A stretch of 64,000 bases of DNA from Pontederia crassipes (lineage: Eukaryota > Streptophyta > Magnoliopsida > Commelinales > Pontederiaceae): positions 47,147,353-47,211,352 of the forward strand of contig CM060198.1 in assembly GCA_030549335.1 (NCBI GenBank), in the 5' to 3' direction. How positions within the stretch are numbered: the first letter of the stretch is position 1; the number at the start of each line of letters is the position of its first letter. A model generated the notes under the pieces. It worked only from the letters and a program-made list of their open reading frames with translations, had not been told where the DNA came from and made no database searches. The position numbers were made by a program, and so were the translations under genes. Positions 1 to 11,720 of the stretch are shown here, in pieces.

Positions 1-1230
1 TAGGCATTATGACGGGTAGGAATATTTGATTTCACCTTGATATAGCACATGTCATGCTCATAACTTAGTTTTCTATGTATATAACATATATACATAGGGT
101 ATAATGTATATGTGAAGCACCATTTGCTTCACACCTTGTGAAGCATATCTCAATCATTGAGATTAGATTCGACGATTATGATGAAGATGTGTGAGATATT
201 CATGATATTTTCATTATCTCGCTATATTTACTTCTTCCTCTCCCCCCCTCTTCCTCTCTCTCCACTTGCCTTTCTCCCTTTGTCGATCCATGGTTCCTTG
301 GCGCGATCCAGACGCTCGATCCATGGTGCCCTCTCCGACGATCTAGACATTCGGCGGGGACTCCAGCAACCAGCGAACCGGCGATCCAAACATTTGGCAG
401 GGACTCCAACGGCCGACGAACCATTCTCCCTCCCTCGATCTCTCTCTCCTCCTTCTCTTTCGCCGAATTGCCTCCTCCTCCGCCTGCGACAGGATGACAT
501 TAATTGAATTTGTCTGTCTAAAACATTAATGCATACTCTTAACCCGAGAACTGCTCTATCCTCTTAAACTTTAGTTTAAAATTTCTTAATTTTAATATGA
601 GAACTGTTATATCCTTTTAAACTTTAGCTTAAAAATCTTCAACTCTTGACAATGACCCGGGTGATAATTTGATCAACTTTTAGAGGAATTTTATTCATGT
701 GAGTGGTAGGAGTATTCATTTTCTAAATACTACGTCCCATAAAAAATCTCGTTGAAAAATACAAAGGATTCATGTAATTTTCTTTTAGTGATCCATCCTT
801 TCATGCTTAACTTAGCATGAACTTTGCCACATTTCATGCATTGAAGCTGGCAAAAAAAAAAAAAACTTTGTCTTTCTTTCTTGCAGGACGTATGACCATT
901 GTGAGAAAGGGAACGCGAAAAATTCCTGGTTTAACACAATTGTCACATATATATTCAAAATCTTCCGATTTCACAAGAAAACCAAATTGTATAGTAGACA
1001 GTAACACCACAAAAAAAAGTTTTGTAATTTCTAAAAACTGTTACAATAGGTGTACTTTAAACGCTACTAGGTCATTGGTGACATTTAACTAATAAGTTGC
1101 GAATGATAATTATTTCATAAATGATACAAACATCCCCAAAAGAGTCTGTCATTATTAAATGTTTTTCACCTAATTATCAATAACACCTAAACACTCCGAA
1201 CAAATGATCTTTCGTGATTTAGATATCATA
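1..1230. other. Gene-free flank with short local repeats
   Basis: No convincing gene is seen. Positions 230-300 are strongly pyrimidine-rich. At 339-381 and 382-422 there are two diverged copies of a unit of about 42 bp (shared core GGGACTCCA). At 546-588 and 599-640 a second diverged direct repeat carries the words CTTTTAAACTTTAG. Short open frames here have low-complexity products and no recognisable domain. The stretch ends at the left terminus of the CACTA element. Confidence 0.5.
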
Positions 1231-1249
1231 AAACATTACAAGAAAACTG

Positions 1250-1800
1250 ACAAATAACGGCAAAGGCGGCTTCGCGACCCTAATGCGTGATTGGAAACAA
1301 TAGCATCAACTTGGCACCAATAAAATGATACGGCTAGAATCGGTAGCCATTATCATTGCAATGGCGCCAAATACAAAAGCGATGCAACTAGCGTCATCAG
1401 TCGACACTAACCTGACATTAAGATGAGGTGAAAAGTGTCTTTGCAAGCAGTTGAATTGCGTCGCTAAAGAGACGCTAAAGTGGCATAGAGGTCTGCGACG
1501 CTATTTCGACGCGAAGGTGATGCTACATTAATATCTAAGGAGACGCTATTTCAACGCTAAGGTGACGCTACTTCGACGCTAAGGTGACACTACTTAGATG
1601 TTAAGTTGACGGTACATCACGACCCTAGTTCGACGCTACTTAGATGCTGAGGCAACGATATGGTGGCACCATTGTGATGTCTTCTTGGGTCTCTAATGCA
1701 ATCTCAATGAGACGCTAAACATTGTGACACTAATGACGATATATTTAAAATAGCGTCAACATTGCTTGAGTCTCTAATGAGACTCTAAAGAGGTGTTAAT
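1250..1800. repeat. Left CACTA subterminal repeat block
   Basis: Many imperfect copies of GACGCTA, GCGACGCTA and TTCGACGCTAAGGTGACGCT, most clearly at 1490-1640. In CACTA elements such motifs bind the TnpA-like protein. No gene is present. Confidence 0.65.
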
Positions 1801-2035
1801 TGCAGATTTTTTTTCCCATTACAATCATATTTTCTTCTCTTCCAACACCATACAAATAAATGCATTCATCATAGTCATCATATCAAAGAAAATAATATGA
1901 AAACTAATAAATTGAACTAACAAAAGTATAAGTAATAATTTGAACTAACAAAAGTATAATTATAGTATATCATGCAAAATATTCTATTCTAAGTTTGGGA
2001 GTCGTTATTGTCATTATGAACATTCGATGCCGGCA

Positions 2036-2545
2036 CGCTCGGTCTTTGGTCTCGTGGAGATTGATTATGCAACTAGGTCATCGTCTGAATTTCCTGCAAG
2101 ATAGGAGCCAAATGTTGTGATAGCTGTTGTGATATCTGTTGCGCTAGCTATTACGATAGATGTTGTGATAACTAATCCGAGATGAGTCCCCTGATGTCGT
2201 CCAACGTCACATTAGGTGCAGTGGATGTGCTCGGAGCAAATGGGCCGCCTGCATATCCTTCGTTCCTCTTATGTACTTGAGCGGCTATGCTTAGGTCATG
2301 CAGGTATCCTCCTCATGTCGTGTCGATCACCTCCTCCCAAATAGTAGCGTCCTCTACAAAATAGAAAAAATATACAATCATATAAACATTATAGATTATA
2401 TAATTATATAGCATCAAAAAACACATAAACATATAAAGTGATATATAAAGCATGAATCATTTCCGAGATACGTTATCTGGTGGCTGAGTACTCGAATTAT
2501 CTCCGTACTTCTCAACCAACTTCTCATTATACGCATCCTAAAAAA
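2036..2545 (-). pseudogene. CACTA transposase (Ptta/En/Spm type), 3' part
   Basis: On the - strand an exon-like piece at about 2464-2541 encodes DAYNEKLVEKYGDNSSTQPP, followed after a gap by VEDATIWEEVIDTT, a stop, then GGYLHDLSIAAQVHKRNEGY and AGGPFAPSTSTAPNVTLDDI. This matches the usual C-terminal half of plant Ptta/En/Spm transposases, in which a E-KYG-DSS segment precedes a W-EAVGG-KRGRVYG-like segment. The remaining sequence is glutamine/leucine-rich with stops. The upstream half lies about 19 kb away at 21174-22300, separated by nested insertions. In-frame stops make it non-functional. The family assignment rests on motif recall, not on a search. Confidence 0.6.
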
Positions 2546-3153
2546 ATTTAAACATTGTACATTTAAAAAATCATTTGCACTAATGTCATCAATCAAGTGA
2601 ATATGTAATGAGACTTATAAGAACCCTACGGGGCCATTTGGTGCATCACTGACTTAATTAACTAGCAATTTAGATCACCACATAAACATATTACAACTAT
2701 TTAAATTACCGGCAATATCACATTATAGCGATTGACAAGCATTGATAATATAAATCATGGCTAAAATAGTTAGAGAGAAAATTACAAAAATACCCCTAAA
2801 AATTATTTTACACATTCATCATATAGTACCCTAAATAAATAAAGCAAAAAATAGAAAAGTAAATATAGATAAAATAAGATGAGTAAAAAATAAGAGTTAT
2901 TTATAAAAAGATTCAAATAATAAAAGAAAGGATTATTTCCTCAAACCACTCATAAACTATCACGCTTTTTCAAATCTAGCCCCAAACTACGAACTTCATT
3001 TTTTGGGTCCCTAAACTATCACGATTTTTTCTAATTTGATCCTTTCGTCCACTTCCAGCAGATTTTTCATTAACTTCATTTTTTCATTTATGAAAAGTCA
3101 AAATTACTCCTTCTCCTATCTCTTTTAATATTTAAAGATAAAAAAAGAAACAA

Positions 3154-3646
3154 TGCAGGCCACTTGACTGCCAAGAGCGACGTGTACAACTCCGGGATGG
3201 TGCTTCTGGAGCTACTGAGCGATCGGCGGTCGATAGACAAGACATGGCCGGCCAGGGAGAAGAAGCTAGTGGATTGGGCGCTCCCCTACCTCAATAACCC
3301 CGATGACCTCGTCGGCCGCGTCATGGACCCCAACCTTGACGACCAGTACTCCACCAAGGGCCCCCTCAAGACCGCCGTTGTCGCCTACAAAAGGCACCCC
3401 AAATCCCGCCCGAACATGACCGCCGTCGTCGAGATGCTAGATCTGCTCCTGGAGCTCAATGACATCCCCCTCCGCCCCTTCGTTTACATCATGCATTCGG
3501 AGAAGACTAGCAACAGAGCAACCCGCAGGTCGATGCCGATAGGCAGCACAAGAAGAAGTCATGGAGAAGAGCAAGAAGCAGCAAGACACGGAAGGCGAGG
3601 AGGAGGCGCTGCGCCAGCAAAGGCATGGGCAGCATCAGAACCATGA
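3154..3646 (+). pseudogene. Captured receptor-like cytoplasmic kinase fragment
   Basis: The reading frame encodes the C-terminal part of a plant protein kinase: HLTAKSDVYNSGMVLLELLS (subdomain IX; family usual TAKSDVYSFGVVLLELLTG), then DRRSIDKTWPAREKKLVDWA, LPYLNND-like residues, and NPKSRPNM-like HPKSRPNM of subdomain XI, ending in a basic, low-complexity tail. This pattern is typical of RLCK-VII/PBL kinases. The ATP-binding lobe and catalytic loop are absent, so it cannot be active. The fragment is preceded by an AT-rich stretch ending in GCAG, which looks like a captured intron 3' splice site and would mean genomic DNA was acquired. It lies entirely inside the Pack-MULE. It may be transcribed as a chimeric RNA, but nothing in the sequence proves that. 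Confidence 0.7.
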
Positions 3647-3725
3647 CCACAGACACAAGAGGAGGTTACCGAACTCGACCATCCATTCGGAGCTCACCCT
3701 TCACAAGGACGTCACCAGTAAGGGG

Positions 3726-4207
3726 CTTGGAACAGGACCGTGAGAGAATGATGCCATCCTCATCGCCGTTCTTGATCTCATTCGTGTTACTGCTATCGTT
3801 GCCGGTGGTCTTCGTCTTCGCGCCTCAAATCCTTCCGCCAAAGACCTTGCCGAGGACTCATGACCCATGAAAGAGAGGGGAGCAATATATCACTGAGGTC
3901 TACCCTCGGCCGAGGTGCAGATCGCCGTGGACAACCTCCAGACCATTCGCCAGCTCCGAACATTGGCCGTCTGGTCCTCGATTCATCACCCTAATGGCTC
4001 GATAGAGCCCTCGGCATTGTGATCCGATTTCCAAGTGTTCTCTTTCATTTCGATCGATATGAGAGTCTTGAATAGGATTGTGAGAGAACGACGCCATCCT
4101 CATCGCCATTCTTGATCTCATTCGTGCTACTGCTAGCGCTGTCGGTGGTCTTCGTCTTCACGCCTCAAATCTTTTCGCTGAAGACCTTATCGAGGATTCC
4201 TGAACCT
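3726..4207. repeat. Duplicated 141-bp segment inside the Pack-MULE
   Basis: Positions 3726-3867 and 4067-4207 are diverged direct copies; both contain GCCATCCTCATCGCC and GGTGGTCTTCGTCTTC. One frame of the first copy gives a hydrophobic segment (PFLISFVLLLSLPVVFVFAP) that resembles a signal anchor. I do not recognise the source gene; a type II membrane protein is possible. Confidence 0.55.
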
Positions 4208-4645
4208 TGCATTTTTTTTCTTTTTTCTTTTTTATTTTATATTTAAATATTAAAAGAGATAGGAGAAGGGGTAATCTGAACTTTTCATAAATGAAAAAAA
4301 TGACGAAAAATCTGACGAAAGTGGACGGAAGGATCAAATTGAAAAAATCGTGATAGTTTAAGGACCCAAAAAATGAAGTTCATAGTTTGGGGTTAGATCT
4401 GAAAAAAATGCGATAGTTTAGGGATGATTTGAGAAAATAATCCTAAAAAAATGTAGCTAAATGATATTTATTTAATAATAAAATATATATTAAAATTAAA
4501 AGAAATTATGGAATTGATACTTTTGTCAAAATGCATATCAAGTAACTGGTAATCTGGAAAGCTACCTCTCCTACTTGTTATCTACCAATGAGGTGATAAT
4601 TAAGATTACCAGAGCAATTAAAATTATCGATAATTAGTGACAGTC

Positions 4646-4650
4646 AAACA
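4646..4650. other. Copia target-site duplication, left
   Basis: AAACA, repeated exactly at 14158-14162 just outside the right LTR. It marks the insertion of the 9.5-kb Copia element. Confidence 0.85.
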
Positions 4651-5732
4651 TGTAGGATCGAAAGCACCAGAGGGGGGGTGAATTGGTATTTTAAAATCTT
4701 TTTCAAAAATCACTTTCGGAAAATCACTAAAACGATCACAAGCAAATAATAAAAAGGGGAGCAAGAAAGCAAACACAGTGAGTCACGATATGTTGACGAG
4801 GTTCGGCCCCAACTCTTTGGCCTACGTCCCCGCTCTGACTTCTTGACCTCGAAACCGTCGGAGATCCACTATCTTTCTCTTTTCTTATAGGGAGAGAACA
4901 ACCCTTTTTACACCAAATGCCTTCTTCTCCACTCAAGAGGTAAGGCACTCCTCTTTTACAACGAGCTTTCAATATTTTCTAGATCAGAGAATAAGAATTC
5001 CCTCTGCCTCTCTTCTTTTACAAAATATTCACACGTAAAGTGTTTGAAGAGAAAAGGGAAGAATTTACAAATTTGGGCTCAAGAACTTGAAATGCTCTTT
5101 TGAATTATCTTGCTTGCTTAGATAAGTTTTCTTCAAGCTTTGGCACTCCTTTTATAGTGTTGTACATGTGAGAATCTCATCTAGATAATTTTTCATGATT
5201 TTCTTCTCAAAAAATAGTCGTTACTGTTCATCTGGCACTGTGACCGATCGACCGCATTAATGGGCCGGTCGACCGGTCAATATGACCGTTGCAGAATATT
5301 TGTTGCCTTTCTGAGCTGTCCGGTCGACCGGTCCCTCGGCCAAAACATCGACCGGTATAGTCTCGACTTTTTCTAGAATTCATCCTTTACTGTTCGGTCG
5401 ACCGGTGCAACGATCGGAACATCAACCGGTACAGTCTCGACATTTCTTGAATTCGTCCCTGAGCTGTTCGGTCGACCGGTGTAACGACCGGATCATCGAC
5501 CGGTACAGTCTCGACATTTCTTCAGTCTGATATCGATCGATCGGCCTTCATAGTTGGTCGATCGTTCAATCGATCGGTTGTGTCCTGAAATTGTATTCCC
5601 ATCGTTTTAATGGGCAATTTTTCTTGCAATTGAGATCATATCAATTCTACACCTGTATATCATCACTTTAGCGTAGATTAGTGCCTTTTATGTCCAATTT
5701 GATTTGTTATCATCAAAACATGGGATTAAACA
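4651..5732 (-). repeat. Copia 3' LTR (left copy)
   Basis: 1082 bp, TG...CA bounded. It contains a cluster of palindromic GGTCGACCGGT motifs at about 5230-5560 that is partly eroded in the other LTR. Confidence 0.88.
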
Positions 5733-5734
5733 AT

Positions 5735-5747
5735 CTCTCCCTTTTTT
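5735..5747 (-). other. Copia polypurine tract
   Basis: On the - strand AAAAAAGGGAGAGA lies immediately inside the 3' LTR, the expected position for the plus-strand primer. Confidence 0.75.
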
Positions 5748-6166
5748 ATGATGACAAATTAATTGGACGATAAAGAGAGAAAATAAATGAAATATAGGTT
5801 AAATAAGTAATAAGTATGCTCCCCATACATTCATGCATACTTCATATTTTCTCCCCCTAAATAGTTGGCCTTTATATCGTTATGATAATTTGGAGCAATA
5901 TGAACATTATAACGTCAAATGAAGAACAACATAGACATGGAATTCAAATAAGGCATAAATAAGCAAGTTATCGTATTACATCCATAGTCGATAGTACATC
6001 GTGCATCGTATGGTAATGCACTAATAGATGTGACTGCAATCACGGCAAAATGGTGCATGACACTAATACATATATGACACTAATACAAACATCAAACATC
6101 ATCCCATCCTACCATCCTAAACAACTTCTCTCCCTTTTGACATCATCAAAGAGGGAGGCAAGACAC

Positions 6167-7345
6167 CTACACCTCATCGGGACTATCATCATCTCGAGCC
6201 ACTGGCGGAATGAATCCCTGCGCTGCATAGTAAACCTGTAGCGACCCAACAAGATAATGAGTATCACGCTCCACCCGTCGAAGACGATGATCCATCTGGG
6301 TCACGCGATGATCTATGGCCGCCACCTGATGTGATAAAGTTGTGAAATCATATGTGCCACAAGAGCCCGAGGGTGCATGCTGGGAAATGCCAATATGCTC
6401 AGAGGGCGTCGAAGGAGGAGGGAAGCTAAGACCAGCCTCCGGTGCGGCCTGAGTGTCCATCGGCGCTGGCTCGCCATCTGTAGCATAATTTCTATCGTTA
6501 GAATCTAGTGCTGCCTGCTCACCAAATCGAAGACCTTTCCGGTGTAAAGTCCCGAAACCAATAATGTTAGTGGGATGAGGTCGAATGTATTCCTCATCAA
6601 CAGGAATCTCGACACCAAAGTGAAGTAAAATTTTCGTGATCCAAGCACCAAAATATAGCTGGTGCCGTCCACGAGCAGCAAAGGAGATCTTCAAGAAGGT
6701 GTAGTCCATGTGATAGAAGACATAGTGACCGAAATGAAGAAATGAGGCATCATGGATGCAGAGACAATGAAGAAAGAAAAGATCAACGTGAGTGATCTCT
6801 GTATAATGCCCGGCTCGAGGAGTAATCATGCGGCTAAGGAGATGATGTGCCATCTTCATGAGGGGATGAAGATGTCGATAGGCAGTTTCGACAGTATATT
6901 GGACGTCCTGTCCAGCAAAGACCGTACGAATGCCATCCGCAATCGGAAGATAATCAGAAGGCCACCCATGAGTAACAAATGCATAGAGTCCTGGTAATGG
7001 GCATGCAACGCCAAAGATATGACAAATATGGTCAGGCTTAAGATGAATGGGTACACCAAGAACATATGAGACAATGGCCTCCCGAGTGATCGTCATGTTC
7101 GCATAGAAATGACGAACAAGATGAGGATACACACGCTCAGTGATGGAAAGCAATGGCAGCTAACCGATGGTTGCGAACATCTCTTGAACATCGAGAATAT
7201 TCAGAGCGTCCCAGTCAACAGTGTAGGCATGTCGAACGTCACAAGAGGCGTACAAGGTATCAAAACCAGCAGAGACATCCCTAGTGACAAAAAGATGGGT
7301 ATCAAAATCAGTGGGCTCGGGAGAATGTCTTTGACGAGTATGTCC
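6167..7345 (-). pseudogene. Third ORF of the SIRE-type Copia element
   Basis: This frame lies between RNase H and the 3' LTR. It is open for about 328 codons (7153-6167) and continues upstream in frame beyond one TAG codon at 7160-7162 to about 7345. Recognisable segments are DVQEMFATIG, then ERVYPHLVRHFYANMTITRE and VSYVLGVPIHLKPDHICHIF. The V-Y-P-x-L-V-R-x-F-Y-A-N pattern resembles the plant-specific putative transposon protein domain of several large retrotransposons. The C-terminal quarter (TLSHQVAAIDHRVTQMDHRL) has a heptad-like coiled-coil pattern, and the tail is acidic. SIRE elements often carry a third ORF here that has been called env-like; I see no signal peptide or transmembrane helix, so an envelope role is not supported. 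Confidence 0.6.
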
Positions 7346-7389
7346 AAGGGATCATCCTCGTCCACGGCGGACGGGCTCGGGTTCGGGTT

Positions 7390-8300
7390 TCGGTTTTGGT
7401 GGGAGGATATGAATGGTACCACCAGAACAAGGGAAGCGACGACGACGCTGAAAGATTAATCGAACATGTGAATGCCCATCGTCGTCGGCCATGGATTCAA
7501 CAATATAGGAAAATGGGTCCGGAAGGAATGATCGACTGGAGAGAGAGAGGCAATCGGCCGGAGGTTAGGTCGAGATGGCTGGAACTTTAACCGAGAGGCG
7601 GCGGTCGACGGTGATTGCGACTGGGCAGATATGTGGTCACCGGAGAGGAAGCTACAGAGGTGGCCGGCGGAGGAGGGGCGGTCGAGGCGGCTAGTGATTC
7701 ATCCAGCGGGGGTGGCCGATCGAAGCGGTTGGTGAAAGGAGAAGGAGGACGGAGAGATTACCAACAGCCGAGAAGAATGATGATCTGCAGGGACTGCCGG
7801 AAAGAAGACAGTCGAGATGACGAGAAACAGCCGACGGCGGTGGCGGTCGAGGGGCAGTGGAGAGGCGGAGACGGTCGGTCGGCTCCGGAGAGAAGGACGG
7901 CATCGGTGATGGCTGGACGGTCGCCGGACATGTGAGTGGTCGAAGGATCAGAGCGGCAGTCGAGGAAATGAGAGAAATGAATCGATCGATCGGGCGGTCG
8001 ATTTGATATATGTGTGCGATTTTGACATATACCGGTGGACCGATCCAGCTCAGCGGTCGATCGGACAGTGAATAGTTAAACGATCGATGAATGTCAGCCG
8101 GACCTAGTTACATACCGGTCGACCGGTCCTTTTCAGTCGGTTGACCGGTCATTCTATTTTGACCAATTTCTCTGCCTTTATCAAAGTTTTCACTATTAAA
8201 ATAATATTCCATGGATATATGTCATACAAATGTAAGTGTTGTGCAACACTTTTAATGTTCAATCCATGTCAAAAGTGATTTTGTATAACCAAGTCACTTT
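7390..8300. other. Copia spacer between RNase H and ORF3
   Basis: Purine-rich, GC-rich sequence (7430-7940) followed by palindromic ACCGGTCGACCGGT-type motifs at about 7980-8160. Open frames in it have biased composition and no recognisable domain. Confidence 0.5.
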
Positions 8301-8320
8301 TACTTAGAATTGATATGCAA

Positions 8321-11088
8321 TCAAGAAGTAATCATTTCTAATTCCCTTCTAAGCATGCAGAACTGTTCTTCACTCAAGGGTTTTGTAAATATGTCTGCGA
8401 GTTGAACTTCAGTGGACACATGTTTAATGGCAATGTCTTTAAGAGTCATATGTTCTCTAATGAAATGATATCGCAAATCAATGTGTTTAGTCCTATAGTG
8501 TTGAATTGGATTTTTGGTCATTTCTATAGCACTTGTGTTATCGCACTTCATGGATACATTGGAAAAGTTTACATCATAATCAAGTAATTATTATTTTACC
8601 CATAGTATTTGTGCACAACAACTACTGGCGGCTATATATTCGGCCTCGGCGGTAGAAAGTGCGATGGAGTTTTATTTCTTACTAGCCCACGAAATAAGTG
8701 AGCTGCCAAGAAAATAACACATTTCACTAGTGATTTTTCTATCAACTTTACACCCTGCAAAATCCGCATCGGTGTAGGCATGCAATTCAAATTGGGAATT
8801 TCTATCGTACCAAATGCCTAATTCACATGTATGCTTTAAATAGCACATTGTTCTTTTGATCGCAATTAAATGCGATTCTTTAGGGGCGGATTGAAATCTA
8901 GCACATAAATAGACACTGAACATTATATTTGGCCTAGATGTTGTTAAGTAGAGCAAACTATCAATCATACCTCTATACATTTTTTTATCAATAAACTTGC
9001 CTTTTTCATCTTTATCCAATTTTGTAGTGGTGCTCATAGGTGTTGTGCTCGGCTTGCATTCGTTCATCCCGAATCTTTTAAGCAACTTCCTTGTATATTT
9101 TTCTTGATTGAGAAAAATTCCTTCTTTGGATTGTTTTACTTGTAGACCTAGAAATAAGTTAAGCGCTCCTACAAGACTCATTTCAAATTCTTTTTGCATA
9201 AGAGTTTCAAACTCTTTGCATAGACATTCATTAGTAGCACCATAAACAATGTCATCAACATAAATGTGGACTATTAAAGTATCATTTTTAAAATGTTTTA
9301 GGAACAATGTGATGTCCACTTTCCTTTTTTGAAAATCATTTTCAGTTAAAAATGAACTCAATCTTTCATACCAAGCTCGAGGGGCTTATTTCAATACATA
9401 AAGAGCTTTTGAAAGTTTAAAAATAGGATGAGAAAATCTGGATTTTCAAAATCTTGAGGTTGTTCAACATAAACTTCCTCATTTATAAAACCATTCAAGA
9501 AGGTCGATTTAATATCCATTTGAAAAAGTTTAAAACCTTTATAACATGCAAAAACCAAAAACATTCGAATTGCCTCAAGTCTAGCAACGGGAGCAAAAGT
9601 CTCATCAAAATCAACCCCTTCAATTTGTGAGTAACCCTTGGCCACTAATCTAGCCTTGTTTCTCACAATGACACCATTTTCATCTAACTTGTTTCGAAAG
9701 ACACATTTGGTTCCAATAATGGGATGATCCTTGGGTCTTTCCACAAGTTTCCATACTTGATTTCTTTCAAAATTATTTAATTCCTCATGCATTGCATTTA
9801 TCCAACTTGGATCTTCAAGTGCTTCATCTATATTGCTAGGTTCAAAGTTAACAAGAAAAGCCGAAAAAGCATATAGATTTTTCAAGGAGTTTCTAGTTTT
9901 TATACCTTCATTTATATTACATATAATTTGTTCAACTGGATGTGATGAGGCATGTCTCCAATTTCTTGAAATAATTTGGCTTTCCTCAATTCGAGGTTCT
10001 TCCATTTCTCCCATATTTGGAGTATCAACTTTAACTTCTATTGAGTCCTCATGTTGCACATCATCAATTTGTTTTTGCACTTCAACTATTTCTTCCTCAT
10101 CAACGTGTGCTTGTTTGCTCGTCAAAAATTCATTAGTCTCATTGAATTTAATATTAATAGACTCTTCAAGAACTAATGTTCTTTTATTATACACTCTATA
10201 TGCTTTACTTATAGTTGAATAACCAAGCAAAATATCATCATCACATTTTGCATCAAATTTTTCAAGTTTGTCTTTGATATTCAAAATATAGCATTTGCAA
10301 CCAAAAACTTTGAAATAAGAAATATTTGATTTCTTTCCATACAACACTTCAAAACAAGTTTTCTTCTCAAGAGGCCTAATTAAAATTCTATTAAGGACGT
10401 AGCATGATGTATTTACTGCCTCGACCCAAAAATACTTTGGCAATTTATTTTCATTTAAAATTGTTCTAGTCATTTCTTGTATAGTTCTATTTTTTCTTTC
10501 TACTACTCCATTTTGTTGAGGTATCCTAGGAGTGAAAAAGTTATGAGTAATTCAATTTTCTTCACAAAACAATTCAAATTTATGATTTTCGAATTCTCCT
10601 CCATGATCACTTCTTATTTTTGAAATCTTTTGTTCAAATTCATTTTGAATTCTTTTTGCAAATTTTGAAAACATGCTAATTGTTTCATCTTTTCTAGTAA
10701 GAAAAATAGTCCAAGTGAAACGAGAGAAATCATCAACGATCACAAAAACATATCTTTTTCCTACTAAACTTACTACATCAATTGGTCCAAATAAGTCAAG
10801 ATGCAAAAGTTCCAAAGGTCTCTGTGTACTAATGACTCCCTTTAATTTAAATGAGTTTTTGGTTTGTTTTCCTTTAAGGCAAGAATCACAAACATTATTT
10901 TTCTCAAATTTAACCTTAGGCAAACCTCTAACCAATTCATGATTTGAAAGTTTATTTAGTAATTTATAGTTTGCATGTCCTAATCTTCTATGCCATAAAT
11001 TTATATCATCATGTATAGCACTAAGACATTTTTCATTTTTCAAATTATCAAAATCAATTTTGTACACATTATTGTATCTAAAGCCCAT
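8321..11088 (-). pseudogene. pol: Copia pol: integrase, reverse transcriptase, RNase H
   Basis: Read on the - strand the domains are in Copia order. Pre-integrase zinc region: LWHRRLGHANYKLLNKLSNH with a CDSCLKGK pair at about 10990-10850. Integrase core: HLDLFGP, IRSDHGGEF and [12 protein letters not shown] supply D, D and E. Reverse transcriptase: [20 protein letters not shown], then IYVDDIVYGAT with the YVDD box intact at about 9270. RNase H: LHAYTDADFAGC and ALSTAEAEYIA. Defects are a TGA in the integrase (about 10549), a frameshift near 9440 inside reverse transcriptase, and stops near 8670 and 8600. The active-site residues survive, so decay is recent relative to the other retroelements here. 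Confidence 0.88.
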
Positions 11089-11720
11089 ATGTAAAATTTC
11101 ATTATTTTCATCTAATCAAACATTTGTCTTTTTCAAATTTAACTAAATAGTTTTTATCACATAGTTGACTTATGCTAATTAGATTATGTTTTAGATTTTC
11201 AACTAGCCATACATTTTTCAAGTATACTTTGTCATTCTTACCAATATTACCTATGTCTATTACTCTTCATTTGCTATTGTCTCCAAAAGTTACTTTACCT
11301 CCATTTTTCTTTTTCAAGGTGATGAAGTTTGATGCATCGTCGGTCATGTGTCTTGAGCACCCACTATCCAAATACCATTTACCATCATTAAGCTTTGGGG
11401 CTCCCTACAAGAAAGAAATTGAGAATCTCATTTTTTTGGTACCCAACTTTACTTGGGTCCATCTTGGTTAGAAATGATTCTTTTCGGGACCCAAATTTTC
11501 TTCATTCTTTTATTTATTCCTTTTCTAGCTTTGCAATCATATGAATAACGTCATTCATATTCACAGTGAAAACAAGTAATATATGATTTTGCATTACTAC
11601 GTGATGCTTTAACAAATAAAATTCTTTTGTCATTTTTTTTCAAAAGAGTTAAAACCGAGTCCCTTTTTATTTGAAGGCATTCTAGATCCGCTAAGCATGA
11701 CATCTAACATCTTGCTTCCA

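Larger units (their letters stand above)
2930..4443. mobile_element. Pack-MULE carrying a kinase gene fragment
   Basis: Long terminal inverted repeats of about 200 bp run 2930-3140 and 4225-4443, both starting GGATTATTT when read inward. They are flanked by TAAAAGAAA (2921-2929) and TAAAAAAAT (4444-4452), a 9-bp target duplication with two mismatches, as expected for Mutator-like elements. The interior is much more GC-rich than its surroundings and holds a receptor-like cytoplasmic kinase fragment plus a duplicated second fragment. There is no MuDR-type transposase, so it is non-autonomous. Long TIRs, a 9-bp duplication and GC-rich captured gene pieces together define a Pack-MULE. Confidence 0.75.

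Noticed and set aside
157..507. Open frames on both strands in the first 500 bp
   Set aside because: Composition is pyrimidine-rich and repetitive; products are Ser/Pro/Leu or Arg/Glu low complexity with no domain.
817..1092. 91-codon frame
   Set aside because: AT-rich, no domain, no splice or promoter context; expected by chance.
6167..7153. Envelope glycoprotein in the Copia element
   Set aside because: No signal peptide, cleavage site or transmembrane helix is visible; kept as a third ORF of unknown function.
7615..7935. Gly/Arg-rich frame on the + strand
   Set aside because: Lies within the Copia interior on the wrong strand; purine-rich composition explains the open frame.
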